From Deltaproteobacteria bacterium (GTDB lineage: Bacteria; Myxococcota_A; UBA9042; DTJE01): DNA of 64,000 bases. Every line of letters begins with the position of its first letter. Position 1 is the first letter of the stretch. The position numbers and the translations under genes were made by a program. Location of the stretch: contig JAKPOP010000010.1 of NCBI GenBank assembly GCA_029547805.1, forward strand, positions 273,675 to 337,674, written 5' to 3'. The notes under the pieces were generated by a model. The model was not told where the DNA came from. It saw only the letters and a program-made list of their open reading frames with translations, and did no database searches. Positions 8,107 to 16,234 of this stretch are shown piece after piece.

Positions 8107-8265
8107 ATGAAACTGTGGCTGCTGCTCCGGGAGGCCTACCGGTTCTTGCGGCGCCACCGGAGATTCGTGCTGGCCCCTCTGCTGCTGCTGCTGATCCTGG
8201 TGGCCCTGATGGCCTTCTACGTGGGGCCGGGGGCCGTGGTGACGTTCATCTATGCGGGGATGTAG
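8107..8265 (+). CDS. DUF5989-like single-helix membrane miniprotein (SxtK-like)
   Basis: 52 residues: a basic N-terminal amphipathic stretch (LLREAYRFLRRHRRF), one long Leu-rich membrane helix, and a short tail ending VVTFIYAGM. This matches the DUF5989 layout, miniproteins encoded next to NodU-type carbamoyltransferases (SxtK in saxitoxin clusters). The ATG at 8107 has AAGGAGGAAGG just upstream; an in-frame ATG at 8047 overlaps the preceding gene and lacks one. The carbamoyltransferase begins three bases after its stop. The role is unknown. A second miniprotein of the same kind lies at 11261-11434. Confidence 0.7.
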   Translation: MKLWLLLREAYRFLRRHRRFVLAPLLLLLILVALMAFYVGPGAVVTFIYAGM

Positions 8266-8268
8266 CCC

Positions 8269-9972
8269 ATGACGGTCGCGGGCCTGTCGGCCTTCTACCA
8301 TGACTCGGCGGCCTGCGTGGCGGGAAACGGCGGCCTGCTGGTGGCGGCCCAGGAGGAGCGCCTGGACCGCGTGAAGGGCAGCGCCGCGTTCCCGGGTCGG
8401 GCCCTGGATGCCTGTCTGCAGGCGGCGGGCATCACGATCATGGACGTGGACGAGATCGCCTTCTACGAAAAGCCCTTCCTGAAGTTCGAACGGATGCTGG
8501 CGGACCACCTGCGGGCGTTCCCGTTCTCCTACGCCTCGTTCCGGCGCACGATGCCCGCCTGGCTGGGGGAGCGCCTGGTCCTGCCCCTGGTGCTCCGGCG
8601 CAACCTGGGCTGGGAAAGGCCCGTGCGCTTCGTGACCCACCACCTGGCCCACGCCGCCAGCGCCTTCCTGGTGTCGCCCTTCGAGGAGGCGGCGGTCCTG
8701 ACCGTGGACGGCGTGGGGGAGTGGACCACCACGGCCTGGGGCATCGGGCGCGGGACGTCCATCGAGATCCGGGAGGAGATTCGCTACCCCGACTCCCTGG
8801 GCCTTCTCTACACGGCGGTGACCACCTGGCTGGGCTTCGAGGCCAACCGGGGCGAGGGAAAGGTGATGGCCCTCGGGGGCTTCGGCCGCCCCGTGCTGCT
8901 GGACCGGTTGCGGCAGGTGGCGGGCCTGCGCCCCGACGGGTCCTTCCGGCTGGACCAGTCCTTCTTTCGATTCGAGCGCGGGGGCGTCATGTGGTCGCCC
9001 CGGTTCGAACGGGAGTTCGGCCCCCCCCGGGTCCCGGGAAGCGACCTCGGGGAGCGCTACCTGGACATGGCCGCGAGTCTCCAGGCCCTGCTGGAGGAGG
9101 CGATGCTGGCCCTGGCCCGCCATGTCCACGAACGAACGGGGCTGCGGCGGCTCTGCATGGCCGGCGGCGTGGCCCTGAACTGTGCGGCCAACGGGCGCAT
9201 CCTGGAGGAGACCCCCTTCCAGGAGGTCTTCGTCCAGCCTGCCGCCGGGGACGCCGGGGCGGCCCTGGGAGCCGCCGCGGTGATCCGACACTGCGTCCAT
9301 GGCCTTCCCCGGGAGGTCGTGATGCGGGACGCCTTCCTGGGACCCGAGTACCCCGTGAGCCGCATGCGCCGCGCCCTGGCCGCCCGGGGCCTGCCGACGA
9401 CCGAGGTCCCTCCGGAGGAGATGCAGCGCCGGGTGGCGGATCGCATCGCCTCCGGGGCCGTGGTGGGCTGGTTCCAGGGACGCATGGAGTTCGGCCCCCG
9501 GGCCCTGGGGCACCGGAGCATCCTGGCCGACCCGAGGAACCCGGCCATGAAGGACATCCTGAACGCCCGGGTGAAGCACCGGGAACCCTTCCGTCCCTAT
9601 GGCGCCAGCGTGCTGGCCGAGGAGACCGGGGCCTGGTTCGAACGGGACACCGAGAGCCCCTTCATGCTCTTTGCCGTGCGCGTGCGCCCGGAACAGCGGT
9701 CCCGAGTGCCCTCGGCCCTGCATGTGGACGGCACCTGTCGCCACCAGACGGTGACCCCCGAGAGCGACCCCCTCTACCACGGCCTGATTCGCCAGTTTCA
9801 CGGCCTGACGGGCGTGCCCATGGTCATCAACACGTCATTCAACGACAACAACGAGCCCATCGTCTGCACCCCCGAGGACGCGGTGGCGTGCTTCCTCAAG
9901 AACGACCTGGACGTCCTGGCCCTGGGGCCCTTCCTGGTCGAGAAGGGGCCCCCGGAGACCGCCTCGCCATGA
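8269..9972 (+). CDS. NodU/CmcH-family O-carbamoyltransferase
   Basis: 567 residues. The N-terminal ASKHA-type domain starts GLSAFYHDSAACVAG, with AAQEERLDRVK and a THHLAHAASAF segment typical of the carbamoyladenylate-forming domain (as in TobZ, NodU, CmcH, SxtI). The C-terminal part has EFGPRALGHRSILADPRNP, the family's most conserved block, then HREPFRPYGASVL and INTSFNDNNEPIVCTPEDA. These enzymes use carbamoyl phosphate and ATP to carbamoylate a hydroxyl of a sugar or alkaloid. The N-terminal metal-site histidines appear intact. It sits three bases behind the DUF5989-like gene and overlaps the SGNH gene downstream (ATGA). The acceptor is presumably the product of the same operon; its identity cannot be read from sequence. 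Confidence 0.9.
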   Translation: MTVAGLSAFYHDSAACVAGNGGLLVAAQEERLDRVKGSAAFPGRALDACLQAAGITIMDVDEIAFYEKPFLKFERMLADHLRAFPFSYASFRRTMPAWLGERLVLPLVLRRNLGWERPVRFVTHHLAHAASAFLVSPFEEAAVLTVDGVGEWTTTAWGIGRGTSIEIREEIRYPDSLGLLYTAVTTWLGFEANRGEGKVMALGGFGRPVLLDRLRQVAGLRPDGSFRLDQSFFRFERGGVMWSPRFEREFGPPRVPGSDLGERYLDMAASLQALLEEAMLALARHVHERTGLRRLCMAGGVALNCAANGRILEETPFQEVFVQPAAGDAGAALGAAAVIRHCVHGLPREVVMRDAFLGPEYPVSRMRRALAARGLPTTEVPPEEMQRRVADRIASGAVVGWFQGRMEFGPRALGHRSILADPRNPAMKDILNARVKHREPFRPYGASVLAEETGAWFERDTESPFMLFAVRVRPEQRSRVPSALHVDGTCRHQTVTPESDPLYHGLIRQFHGLTGVPMVINTSFNDNNEPIVCTPEDAVACFLKNDLDVLALGPFLVEKGPPETASP

Positions 9973-11264
9973 CCCGCCTCCGGGAAGCACTGCTGTGGGT
10001 CCTGGCCGGCGCGCTGCCCTTCGCCGCCGCCGAGGTCGGTCTGCGTCTGGCAGGCTGGCGCCCGGCCTCCGACTGGTATTTCCACGGCCTGGCGGACGAG
10101 GGGCCGCCCCTGGTGGCCCGGGGAGATTGGCTGGAGGTGGCGCCCCCATGGCGGACCATCTTCCGGGCGGAGCCCTTCCCGATCCGCCGCGCCCCCGGGG
10201 AGGTCCGCCTGGTGGTGCTGGGCGACTCGGTGGCCTGGGGACACCGGTCCAACGAGGACCCGGAGCCGCTGCGGGCCTGGCCTGATGCCCTCCAGGACCT
10301 GTTGCGCCAGCGACCGGGAGGGGCCTCGGACCGGGTCGTGAACCTCGCGGCCCGGACCTGGGCGAGCCTCCGGGTCTCCCGGCTCCTGCCCCAGGTGCTG
10401 GACCTCGATCCCGATGCGGTGGTGGCCTCCTTCGGTTCCAGCGAGTTCCTGGAGGAGGTCACGCGACGAGGCTGGGAGGCCCGGAAGGCCCGCCGACCGC
10501 TCTGGTTCTGGCGACTCCGGGTGGTGGAGGCCCTGGAGGCCCTGGTGGCCCGCCTGCGGGGACAGGTCCCCGTGGGTCTGTCCACCCCGGCCCTGCGGGA
10601 ACGCGATGACACCCTCTCGGCCGGGTACCTGAGGGACCAGGCGGCGGCCCTGGATCCGGGGGAGGCGGCCCGGCGGGTCGCCGAGGCCCAGGCACGGGCG
10701 GCGGCCATGGCAAGCCTGTGCCAGGCACGGGGCATTCCCCTGGTGCTGCTCACGGTGCCCTCGAACCTCCGGTGGCCCCCCGAGGCCAGCCGCCATGCGG
10801 ACCCGGCCGCCCGCCAGGAGGCCGACGAGGCCGTGCGGGAAGGAGGACGCCTGCTGGAGGCCGGGGAGGTCCAGCAGGCCCTGGACCTGCTGACGCCCAT
10901 GGTCGCCCGGCACCCGGAGGTGGCCGCCCTGCGTTTCCGGCTGGCCCAGGCCCTGGACCGGGCGGGGCGGGTCGCCGAGGCCCGGGACCAGTATGAGTCG
11001 GCCCGGGACCAGAGCGCCTTCCCGCTCCGGGCGATCGGGGCCTTCAACCAGGGCCTCCGACAGGTGGCGGCCGCCTTTCCGGGGGTGGTCCTGGTGGACG
11101 TGGAGGCCCTGGCCCGATCCTGGGTTCCGGACGGGATCCCCGACGACCGCCTCTTCCTGGACCAGAACCACCTGACGGAGGCGGCCCACCAGCGGGTCGC
11201 CGAGGCGGTGCTGGAGGCCCTGGTGGCCCGTGGTATCGTGAAGACGACCGGAGGCAGCCCGTGA
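9969..11264 (+). CDS. SGNH/GDSL hydrolase-like protein with an internal TPR segment (SxtL-like position)
   Basis: 431 residues. An N-terminal helix (about 6-25) anchors it to the membrane. Block I is LVVLGDSVAWG with Ser87, the third block is FGSSEF in place of GxND, and block V is DQNHLTEAAH (Asp398, His401), so a Ser-Asp-His triad is available. Residues about 290-345 (LLEAGEVQQALDLLTPMV and the following repeat) form one or two TPR-like helical hairpins inserted before the last block. In saxitoxin-type clusters a GDSL protein (SxtL) likewise accompanies the carbamoyltransferase and miniproteins. It may deacylate or acylate the carbamoylated product in the periplasm. It overlaps both neighbours by four bases. 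Confidence 0.75.
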   Translation: MTRLREALLWVLAGALPFAAAEVGLRLAGWRPASDWYFHGLADEGPPLVARGDWLEVAPPWRTIFRAEPFPIRRAPGEVRLVVLGDSVAWGHRSNEDPEPLRAWPDALQDLLRQRPGGASDRVVNLAARTWASLRVSRLLPQVLDLDPDAVVASFGSSEFLEEVTRRGWEARKARRPLWFWRLRVVEALEALVARLRGQVPVGLSTPALRERDDTLSAGYLRDQAAALDPGEAARRVAEAQARAAAMASLCQARGIPLVLLTVPSNLRWPPEASRHADPAARQEADEAVREGGRLLEAGEVQQALDLLTPMVARHPEVAALRFRLAQALDRAGRVAEARDQYESARDQSAFPLRAIGAFNQGLRQVAAAFPGVVLVDVEALARSWVPDGIPDDRLFLDQNHLTEAAHQRVAEAVLEALVARGIVKTTGGSP

Positions 11265-11434
11265 AGGACCCCCGCCGACCTCTCCCCCCATGGCCCCTCC
11301 GGGCGGCAGCCTGGGCCTGGCACCGCCGTCGGTGGTGGATGGCCCCCCTGGCCATCGTCCTGGTGGTCTTCCTGCTGATCTGGTGGTCCGAACAGGGAGC
11401 CCCCCTCCCGGGCTACATCTACGAGGCTCGATAG
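11261..11434 (+). CDS. Second DUF5989-like membrane miniprotein
   Basis: A 57-codon frame with GTG at 11261 overlapping the TGA of the SGNH gene. The translation has a proline/basic N-terminus, HRRRWWMAPL, a single helix (AIVLVVFLLIWW), and ends GYIYEAR. Its layout and the RRxW-x-P entry into the helix resemble the miniprotein at 8107, so the operon carries two copies bracketing the carbamoyltransferase and SGNH genes. The start overlap argues that it is translated. It is short enough to be missed by automated callers. Function unknown. Confidence 0.6.
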   Translation: MKDPRRPLPPWPLRAAAWAWHRRRWWMAPLAIVLVVFLLIWWSEQGAPLPGYIYEAR

Positions 11435-11561
11435 GCCAGGAGGAGGGCCAGGGCACCAGCCCCGCATGGCACTGCCCTGGCCCTTCGGCCCGGGGCCACC
11501 TGGGGAGGGCCCCCCGGGAGACTGCGCTACAATCGGCGGCAGCGAAGCGGGAGCGACCGGC

Positions 11562-12290
11562 GTGGAACGGTGGGTCCGAGCGGTGCTCGTCCATGGAACC
11601 GTCGTGCTGCTGACGGTGGCCCTCGTCATCCCCATCTCGGCACTGGGCCTGGCGGGGCGCATCGACGCGGCGGATCGGCTGATCCGGTTCTGGTCCCGGG
11701 CCCTGATCTGGGCTGCAGGGGTCCAGGTCGAGGCCCTGGGCCTGGAACACGCCAGGGGCCTGGGGCCCTGCGTGATCCTGTGCAACCACCGGAGCCATCT
11801 GGACGGACCGGTGCTCCTCTGCACCCTGCCCTTCCCCTTCTCCTTCGTGATCAAGAAGTCCCTGGCCCGGATTCCCCTCTGGGGCTGGGCCGTCACCCGG
11901 GCGGGCTACATCGCCATCGACCGGAGTGACCACCGGGACTCGGTCGCCGGCATGCGGCGGGCCGCCGATCGGGTCCGGGCCGGTCGCCGGGTCCTGACCT
12001 TCCCGGAGGGCACCCGGTCCCGGGCCGACGCCTTCCTGCCGTTCAAGAAGGGAGGCGCCGTGCTGGCCATCGAGGCCCAGGTCCCGATCCTGCCTGTCGC
12101 CCTCGCCGGGACCTTCGACCGGCTGCCGAAGGGGAGCCGGGCGCCGCGGCCCGGCCCCGTCGTGGTGGCCGTCGGCCCGCCGATCCCCACGGCCGGCCTG
12201 ACCCTGGACGACCGGAACCGGCTGATCCGGCAGGCCGAGGCGGCCATCCACGAACTGCATGCAAATGCCCAGGCACGACTCTCGGGTTGA
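11562..12290 (+). CDS. 1-acyl-glycerol-3-phosphate acyltransferase-like protein (PlsC family)
   Basis: 242 residues with an N-terminal membrane helix and the acyltransferase blocks NHRSHLDG (His76, Asp81), IAIDRSD and FPEGTRSR (Glu149-Arg152), followed by PILPVALAGT. PlsC-type enzymes transfer acyl chains from acyl-ACP or CoA to lysophosphatidate or related acceptors at the inner membrane. A GTG start at 11562, with GCGGGAG upstream, is preferred over an ATG at 11466 whose extension is low complexity. The gap of 127 bases from the miniprotein contains TACAAT (11528-11533), a possible -10 box, so it may have its own promoter. It could complete general phospholipid synthesis or acylate the product of the upstream operon. 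Confidence 0.85.
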   Translation: MERWVRAVLVHGTVVLLTVALVIPISALGLAGRIDAADRLIRFWSRALIWAAGVQVEALGLEHARGLGPCVILCNHRSHLDGPVLLCTLPFPFSFVIKKSLARIPLWGWAVTRAGYIAIDRSDHRDSVAGMRRAADRVRAGRRVLTFPEGTRSRADAFLPFKKGGAVLAIEAQVPILPVALAGTFDRLPKGSRAPRPGPVVVAVGPPIPTAGLTLDDRNRLIRQAEAAIHELHANAQARLSG

Positions 12291-12392
12291 TCGGACAATG
12301 ACGGACCGCACGGCGATCGGGCGGCGGCCCGCTACGGACCCCCGACGGGGCGCCCCGGCGGCCGCGGCACCGGCAAGGAACGGAGGGACGCG

Positions 12393-14789
12393 ATGGACGT
12401 GCTGACCAAGATCAAGGGCCTGTCGTACCTGGGATGGGGAACCCTCGGGCGGTCCTTCCTCTACGGCTTCCGGCGGGACTGGTGGAACCGGCGCCATCGA
12501 AAGGGCCGGCGCCAGGGGGACCGGTCCGTCGGGTCCCTGGTCGAGGCGACCCCCACCGCCGACGGGGGGCGCTTCCAGTTCCAGCACGCCACGCTGGAGG
12601 TCCGATTCCTGGCCCCGGACCTGGTCCGGCTGACCTGGGAGCCCGGCGTCCTGCCGGTCCCCTACGCCATCGCCCGGGAGGACTGGCCGTCGGTGGAGGC
12701 CTCCTGGAGCCGGGTCCCGGGCCAGGTGCGCATGGCCGCCGGAGAGATGGAGGTCACGGTGACCCAGGAGGGAGCCGTCACGGTGGAGGCGACGGGCCAG
12801 GGAACGCTCCGGAAGGACGCACCGCCGGTCCGCTGCGGCGAGGGGTGGCGACTGCCCGGGGAACTGGCCCCCGACGAGCGGGTCCACGGTCTGGGCTTCC
12901 GGACCGGCGGGCTGGACCTCCGGGGCCGGTCCTGGGAGTTCTGGAACAGCGAGCCCAAGGGGGCCTACGCCGAAGGGGACGACCCCCTCTACGTCTGCCT
13001 CCCGGTGATGGTGACCCACCGGGGCCCCCGCTGCGCCCTGACCTTCTTCGAGAACAGCCACCGGGGGCGCATCTCCCTGACGGGGGACCGCCAGGAGGTC
13101 CACTTCGAGGGAGGCGCCCTGCGTTACTACGTGGTCCCCGGCCCCCTGCCCCGGGCCATGGACCGCTTCACCGAACTGACGGGCCGACCGGCGATGCCGC
13201 CCCGGTGGGCCCTGGGCTTCCACCAGGCCCGATGGTCCTACATGAACGATCAGGAGGTCCGGGAACTGGCGGAGCAGTTCCAGCGGCACGACCTCCCCTG
13301 GTCGGCGGTGCACCTGGACATCCACTACATGAGGGGCCACCGGGTCTTCACGGTGGACCCCGATCGCTTCCCGGACCTCCAGGGCCTCTGCCGGGACCTG
13401 GAACGGCAGGGCGTCCGGGTGGTCACGATCCTGGACCCCGGCGTGAAGGTCGAGCCGGGCTTCGACGTGTACGACTCGGGCATGGCGGAAGGGGTCTTCT
13501 GCACGCTCCCGGACGGGCGGCCGGTCCAGGCGGAGGTCTGGCCCGGGACCTGCGTCTTCCCGGACTTCACGGACCCCAGGACCCGCCGGTGGTGGGGCGA
13601 CTTCTACCCGCGACTGCTGGACCAGGGCGTCGCGGGGGTCTGGCATGACATGAACGAACCGGCGGCCTTCGCGGCCTGGGGGTCCTGCACGCTGCCGCTG
13701 CCGACCCGTCACGGGATGGAGGGCCGGGGCGGCGATCACCTGGAGGCCCACAACCTCTACGGCTTCCTGGAGGATCGGGCGGCCTATGAGGCTTTGCGGC
13801 GCCTGCGGCCGGACCGCCGGCCCTGGATCCTCTCCCGATCTGGCTGGGTGGGCCTGGCCCGCCATGCCTGGCACTGGACCGGCGACAGCGAGAGCAACTG
13901 GTGGACCCTGCGCCAGACCGTGCGGATCGTCCTGAACCTGGCCCTGTCGGGCATCCCCTGGACCGGGTCCGACACCGGCGGATTTGGGGGCCACCCGGAC
14001 CCGGAACTCTTTGTCCGGTGGTTTGAGGCCCAGGCCTTTCTGCCCTTCTTCCGGGTCCACTCGGCCTTCTTCACCCCCCGCCGGGAGCCCTGGTGCTTCT
14101 CCCCGGAGGTCCTGGACATCACCCGGGGGCTGCTCCAGCAACGCTATCGTCTGTTGCCCTACTGGTACACCCTGGCCGCCATCGCCCACCGCCGGGGCCA
14201 TCCCCCGGTGCGGCCCCTCTTCTGGGCCGACCCCGAGGACCCGGAGGTGGGCCAGGTGGACGACGCCTTCCTGGTCGGGGATGCCCTGCTGGTGGCCCCG
14301 GTGCTGGAGCCGGGAGCCACCGTGCGCCGGGTCCGCCTGCCCAGGGGCGTCTTCCTGGACCTCACGGGGTCCGAGGGGATGCTGGCCGGGGGCCGCTGGC
14401 ACGTCGTCGCGGCCCCCCTGGACCGGGTCCCGGTGTTCCAGCGGTGCGGGTCCGTGATCCCCCTGGCCGAGGGGTCCGGCACGACCCTGCAACTGGCCCT
14501 GCCTGCCGGCAATGACGCCCCGGGCGGGGCCTTCTACCAGGACGAGGGCGATGGCGATGGCCCCTGGTGCCTCGAGACCTACCGGGTCCTCCCGATCGGC
14601 CCGGAGGAGGTCGAGGTCCAGGCCGATCGGGAGGGCGACCGGCCACCGGAGGCCTTGACGCTGCGGGTCCTGGGCCGGGAGGTCCGGGAGGCCCAGGTGG
14701 ACGGGACCGTGCTGCCGGGGCCCGGGCCGTTCCCGCTGCCGGCGGGTTTCCGGACCGTGCGGTTGCGCCTGTCGCCTGCAACGACATGA
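12393..14789 (+). CDS. Glycoside hydrolase family 31 (alpha-glucosidase/alpha-xylosidase type)
   Basis: 798 residues without a signal peptide, so probably cytoplasmic. It has the GH31 order: N-terminal beta-sandwich (about 60-270), catalytic barrel (about 275-620) and C-terminal beta domains. The nucleophile is Asp419 in VWHDMNEPAAF and the acid/base is Asp498 in HWTGDSESNW; SGIPWTGSDTGGFGG is the next conserved strand. The N-terminal 35 residues (WGTLGRSFLYGFRRDWWNRR) are an unusual basic/aromatic addition. The start has GGAACGGAGG upstream. The ADP-dependent sugar kinase begins 14 bases after the stop, which suggests that glucose released here is phosphorylated by that kinase. Substrate within the family is not determined. 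Confidence 0.9.
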   Translation: MDVLTKIKGLSYLGWGTLGRSFLYGFRRDWWNRRHRKGRRQGDRSVGSLVEATPTADGGRFQFQHATLEVRFLAPDLVRLTWEPGVLPVPYAIAREDWPSVEASWSRVPGQVRMAAGEMEVTVTQEGAVTVEATGQGTLRKDAPPVRCGEGWRLPGELAPDERVHGLGFRTGGLDLRGRSWEFWNSEPKGAYAEGDDPLYVCLPVMVTHRGPRCALTFFENSHRGRISLTGDRQEVHFEGGALRYYVVPGPLPRAMDRFTELTGRPAMPPRWALGFHQARWSYMNDQEVRELAEQFQRHDLPWSAVHLDIHYMRGHRVFTVDPDRFPDLQGLCRDLERQGVRVVTILDPGVKVEPGFDVYDSGMAEGVFCTLPDGRPVQAEVWPGTCVFPDFTDPRTRRWWGDFYPRLLDQGVAGVWHDMNEPAAFAAWGSCTLPLPTRHGMEGRGGDHLEAHNLYGFLEDRAAYEALRRLRPDRRPWILSRSGWVGLARHAWHWTGDSESNWWTLRQTVRIVLNLALSGIPWTGSDTGGFGGHPDPELFVRWFEAQAFLPFFRVHSAFFTPRREPWCFSPEVLDITRGLLQQRYRLLPYWYTLAAIAHRRGHPPVRPLFWADPEDPEVGQVDDAFLVGDALLVAPVLEPGATVRRVRLPRGVFLDLTGSEGMLAGGRWHVVAAPLDRVPVFQRCGSVIPLAEGSGTTLQLALPAGNDAPGGAFYQDEGDGDGPWCLETYRVLPIGPEEVEVQADREGDRPPEALTLRVLGREVREAQVDGTVLPGPGPFPLPAGFRTVRLRLSPATT

Positions 14790-14803
14790 CAGGGAGGAAC
14801 GCC

Positions 14804-16234
14804 ATGGCGACAACCTGGAGGGAACTCTACGGACAGGTCCCGGCGCTGCTGCCTCGGATCCGGGAGGTCCGAGGCGTGCTGTCGGCCTTCAACACCAACA
14901 TCGATGCCGTGGTGAAGGTCCGGGGCGACCGCATCGCGGCCATCGCCCGGGACCTGGGCCTGGACCCGGCGGCACTGCGGGCCGAGGGCCCCCGACGCAT
15001 CGAGGAACCCGGCGACGTGGTCCGTGGCCTGGTGCGGTGCTTCACGGGGGGCATCGCCGAGGAGTGGATCGTCCAGGGGGAGGAGGTCTCCCGGTGGGCC
15101 GGCGAGGCCTTCGGGGAGGGCCGCCTGCAGATGGGCGGTCAGGCGGGAATCGTCGCCAATGCCCTGGCCTACCTGGGGGTGGAGCAGGTGCTGGTCCACT
15201 GCGCCTCCCTTCCGGCCATCCAGGCGGGCCTGTTCCAGGATCTCCCGGGGCTCCTGGCGCCTCGGGCCGACGGGACCCTGGCCCCGGCCCGGACCGTGGT
15301 CCGGGACGACCCCCCGATGGTGCACCGCATCCTGGAGTTCGACCGGGGGGACGTGCTGCCGCTGCCCGACGGGCCCAGAAACTGCCCCAAGTCCAACCGC
15401 TTCATTGCCACCTTCGACCCCTGGAACCTGCAGATGCGCCTGGACCCCCATCTGGTGTCGGCGGCGGCGGCCATCCCCCTGGAACTGGCCTTCCTGTCGG
15501 GATACCACCTGATCCAGGACCCCCTGCCCGACGGCCGGCCGGCCCGGGAGGCCATCGAGGCGTCCCTCCGGGTCCTCGAGGCGATCCGGAGGCCCCGGCC
15601 CGACCTGCTGGTGCATCTGGAGGCCGCCTCGACCCAGGACCGCCAGGTCCGCCGGCTGGTCCTGGAGGAGGTCGTTCCTCAAGTCCACAGCCTGGGCCTC
15701 AACGAACGGGAGTTGATCGACCTGCTGGAGGTGCTGGACCCGGATCTGGCCCGACGCTGCGAAGGGGATCCTCACGGCGGAACCCTCTGGGAAGGTCTCC
15801 GGACCCTGCAGCAGCGCACGCAGGTCCCCCGGGTCCAGTTGCACTTCTTCGGCTGCTACGTCACGGTGCAGGACCGGTCCTTCCCCTGGTCCCCGGAGGC
15901 CACGCGCCTGGGCATGATCGTCGCCGCGGCCCTGGCGGCCGGCAAGGCCGCCTGCGGGGCCCTGGAGACCCCCGAGGCCCGGACCTGGGCCCAGGGACGG
16001 GACCCCGGGGAGGTCGGCCTGCAGGAGATGGCCTCCCTGGCCCGGGCCCTGGGCCTTTCGGGGGCCGCGGCCACGACCTTCCTGGAGACGGGGATCCTCC
16101 GGGGCCCGGACCGGGACGTCGTGGCGATCCCGACCGTGCTGGTGGAACGCCCGGTGTCCCTGGTGGGGATGGGCGACACGATCAGCAGCCTCTCGCTGGT
16201 GGGGGCCCTGGCGGCCCGGAAGGCCGGGGCATGA
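14804..16234 (+). CDS. ADP-dependent sugar kinase (ADP-glucokinase/ADP-phosphofructokinase family)
   Basis: 476 residues, the usual length of the ADP-dependent kinases of Thermococcales and methanogens (ribokinase-like fold). It starts at ATG 14804, five bases after AGGGAGGA. An N-terminal substrate-side segment reads SAFNTNIDAVVKV; RLQMGGQAGIVANALAYLG is the glycine-rich region; and the catalytic GMGDTISS holds Asp458 as base. The family phosphorylates glucose or fructose 6-phosphate with ADP and makes AMP. Bacterial members are uncommon. Between the GH31 gene and prmA, glucokinase activity is the simplest reading, but sequence alone does not separate glucose from fructose-6-phosphate specificity. 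It overlaps prmA (ATGA). Confidence 0.82.
   Translation: MATTWRELYGQVPALLPRIREVRGVLSAFNTNIDAVVKVRGDRIAAIARDLGLDPAALRAEGPRRIEEPGDVVRGLVRCFTGGIAEEWIVQGEEVSRWAGEAFGEGRLQMGGQAGIVANALAYLGVEQVLVHCASLPAIQAGLFQDLPGLLAPRADGTLAPARTVVRDDPPMVHRILEFDRGDVLPLPDGPRNCPKSNRFIATFDPWNLQMRLDPHLVSAAAAIPLELAFLSGYHLIQDPLPDGRPAREAIEASLRVLEAIRRPRPDLLVHLEAASTQDRQVRRLVLEEVVPQVHSLGLNERELIDLLEVLDPDLARRCEGDPHGGTLWEGLRTLQQRTQVPRVQLHFFGCYVTVQDRSFPWSPEATRLGMIVAAALAAGKAACGALETPEARTWAQGRDPGEVGLQEMASLARALGLSGAAATTFLETGILRGPDRDVVAIPTVLVERPVSLVGMGDTISSLSLVGALAARKAGA

Noticed and set aside
9798-14813. Very long minus-strand open frame (over 1,600 codons) opposite the carbamoyltransferase-GH31 region
   Set aside because: High G+C makes antisense frames of real genes lack stops. 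The translation is low complexity, rich in Gly, Pro, Arg and Gln, has no domain, and covers several well-supported genes on the other strand. The same applies to similar long frames opposite 3061-5208, 30104-33370, 34250-37006, 40473-43229, 44305-48768 and 62028-63977.
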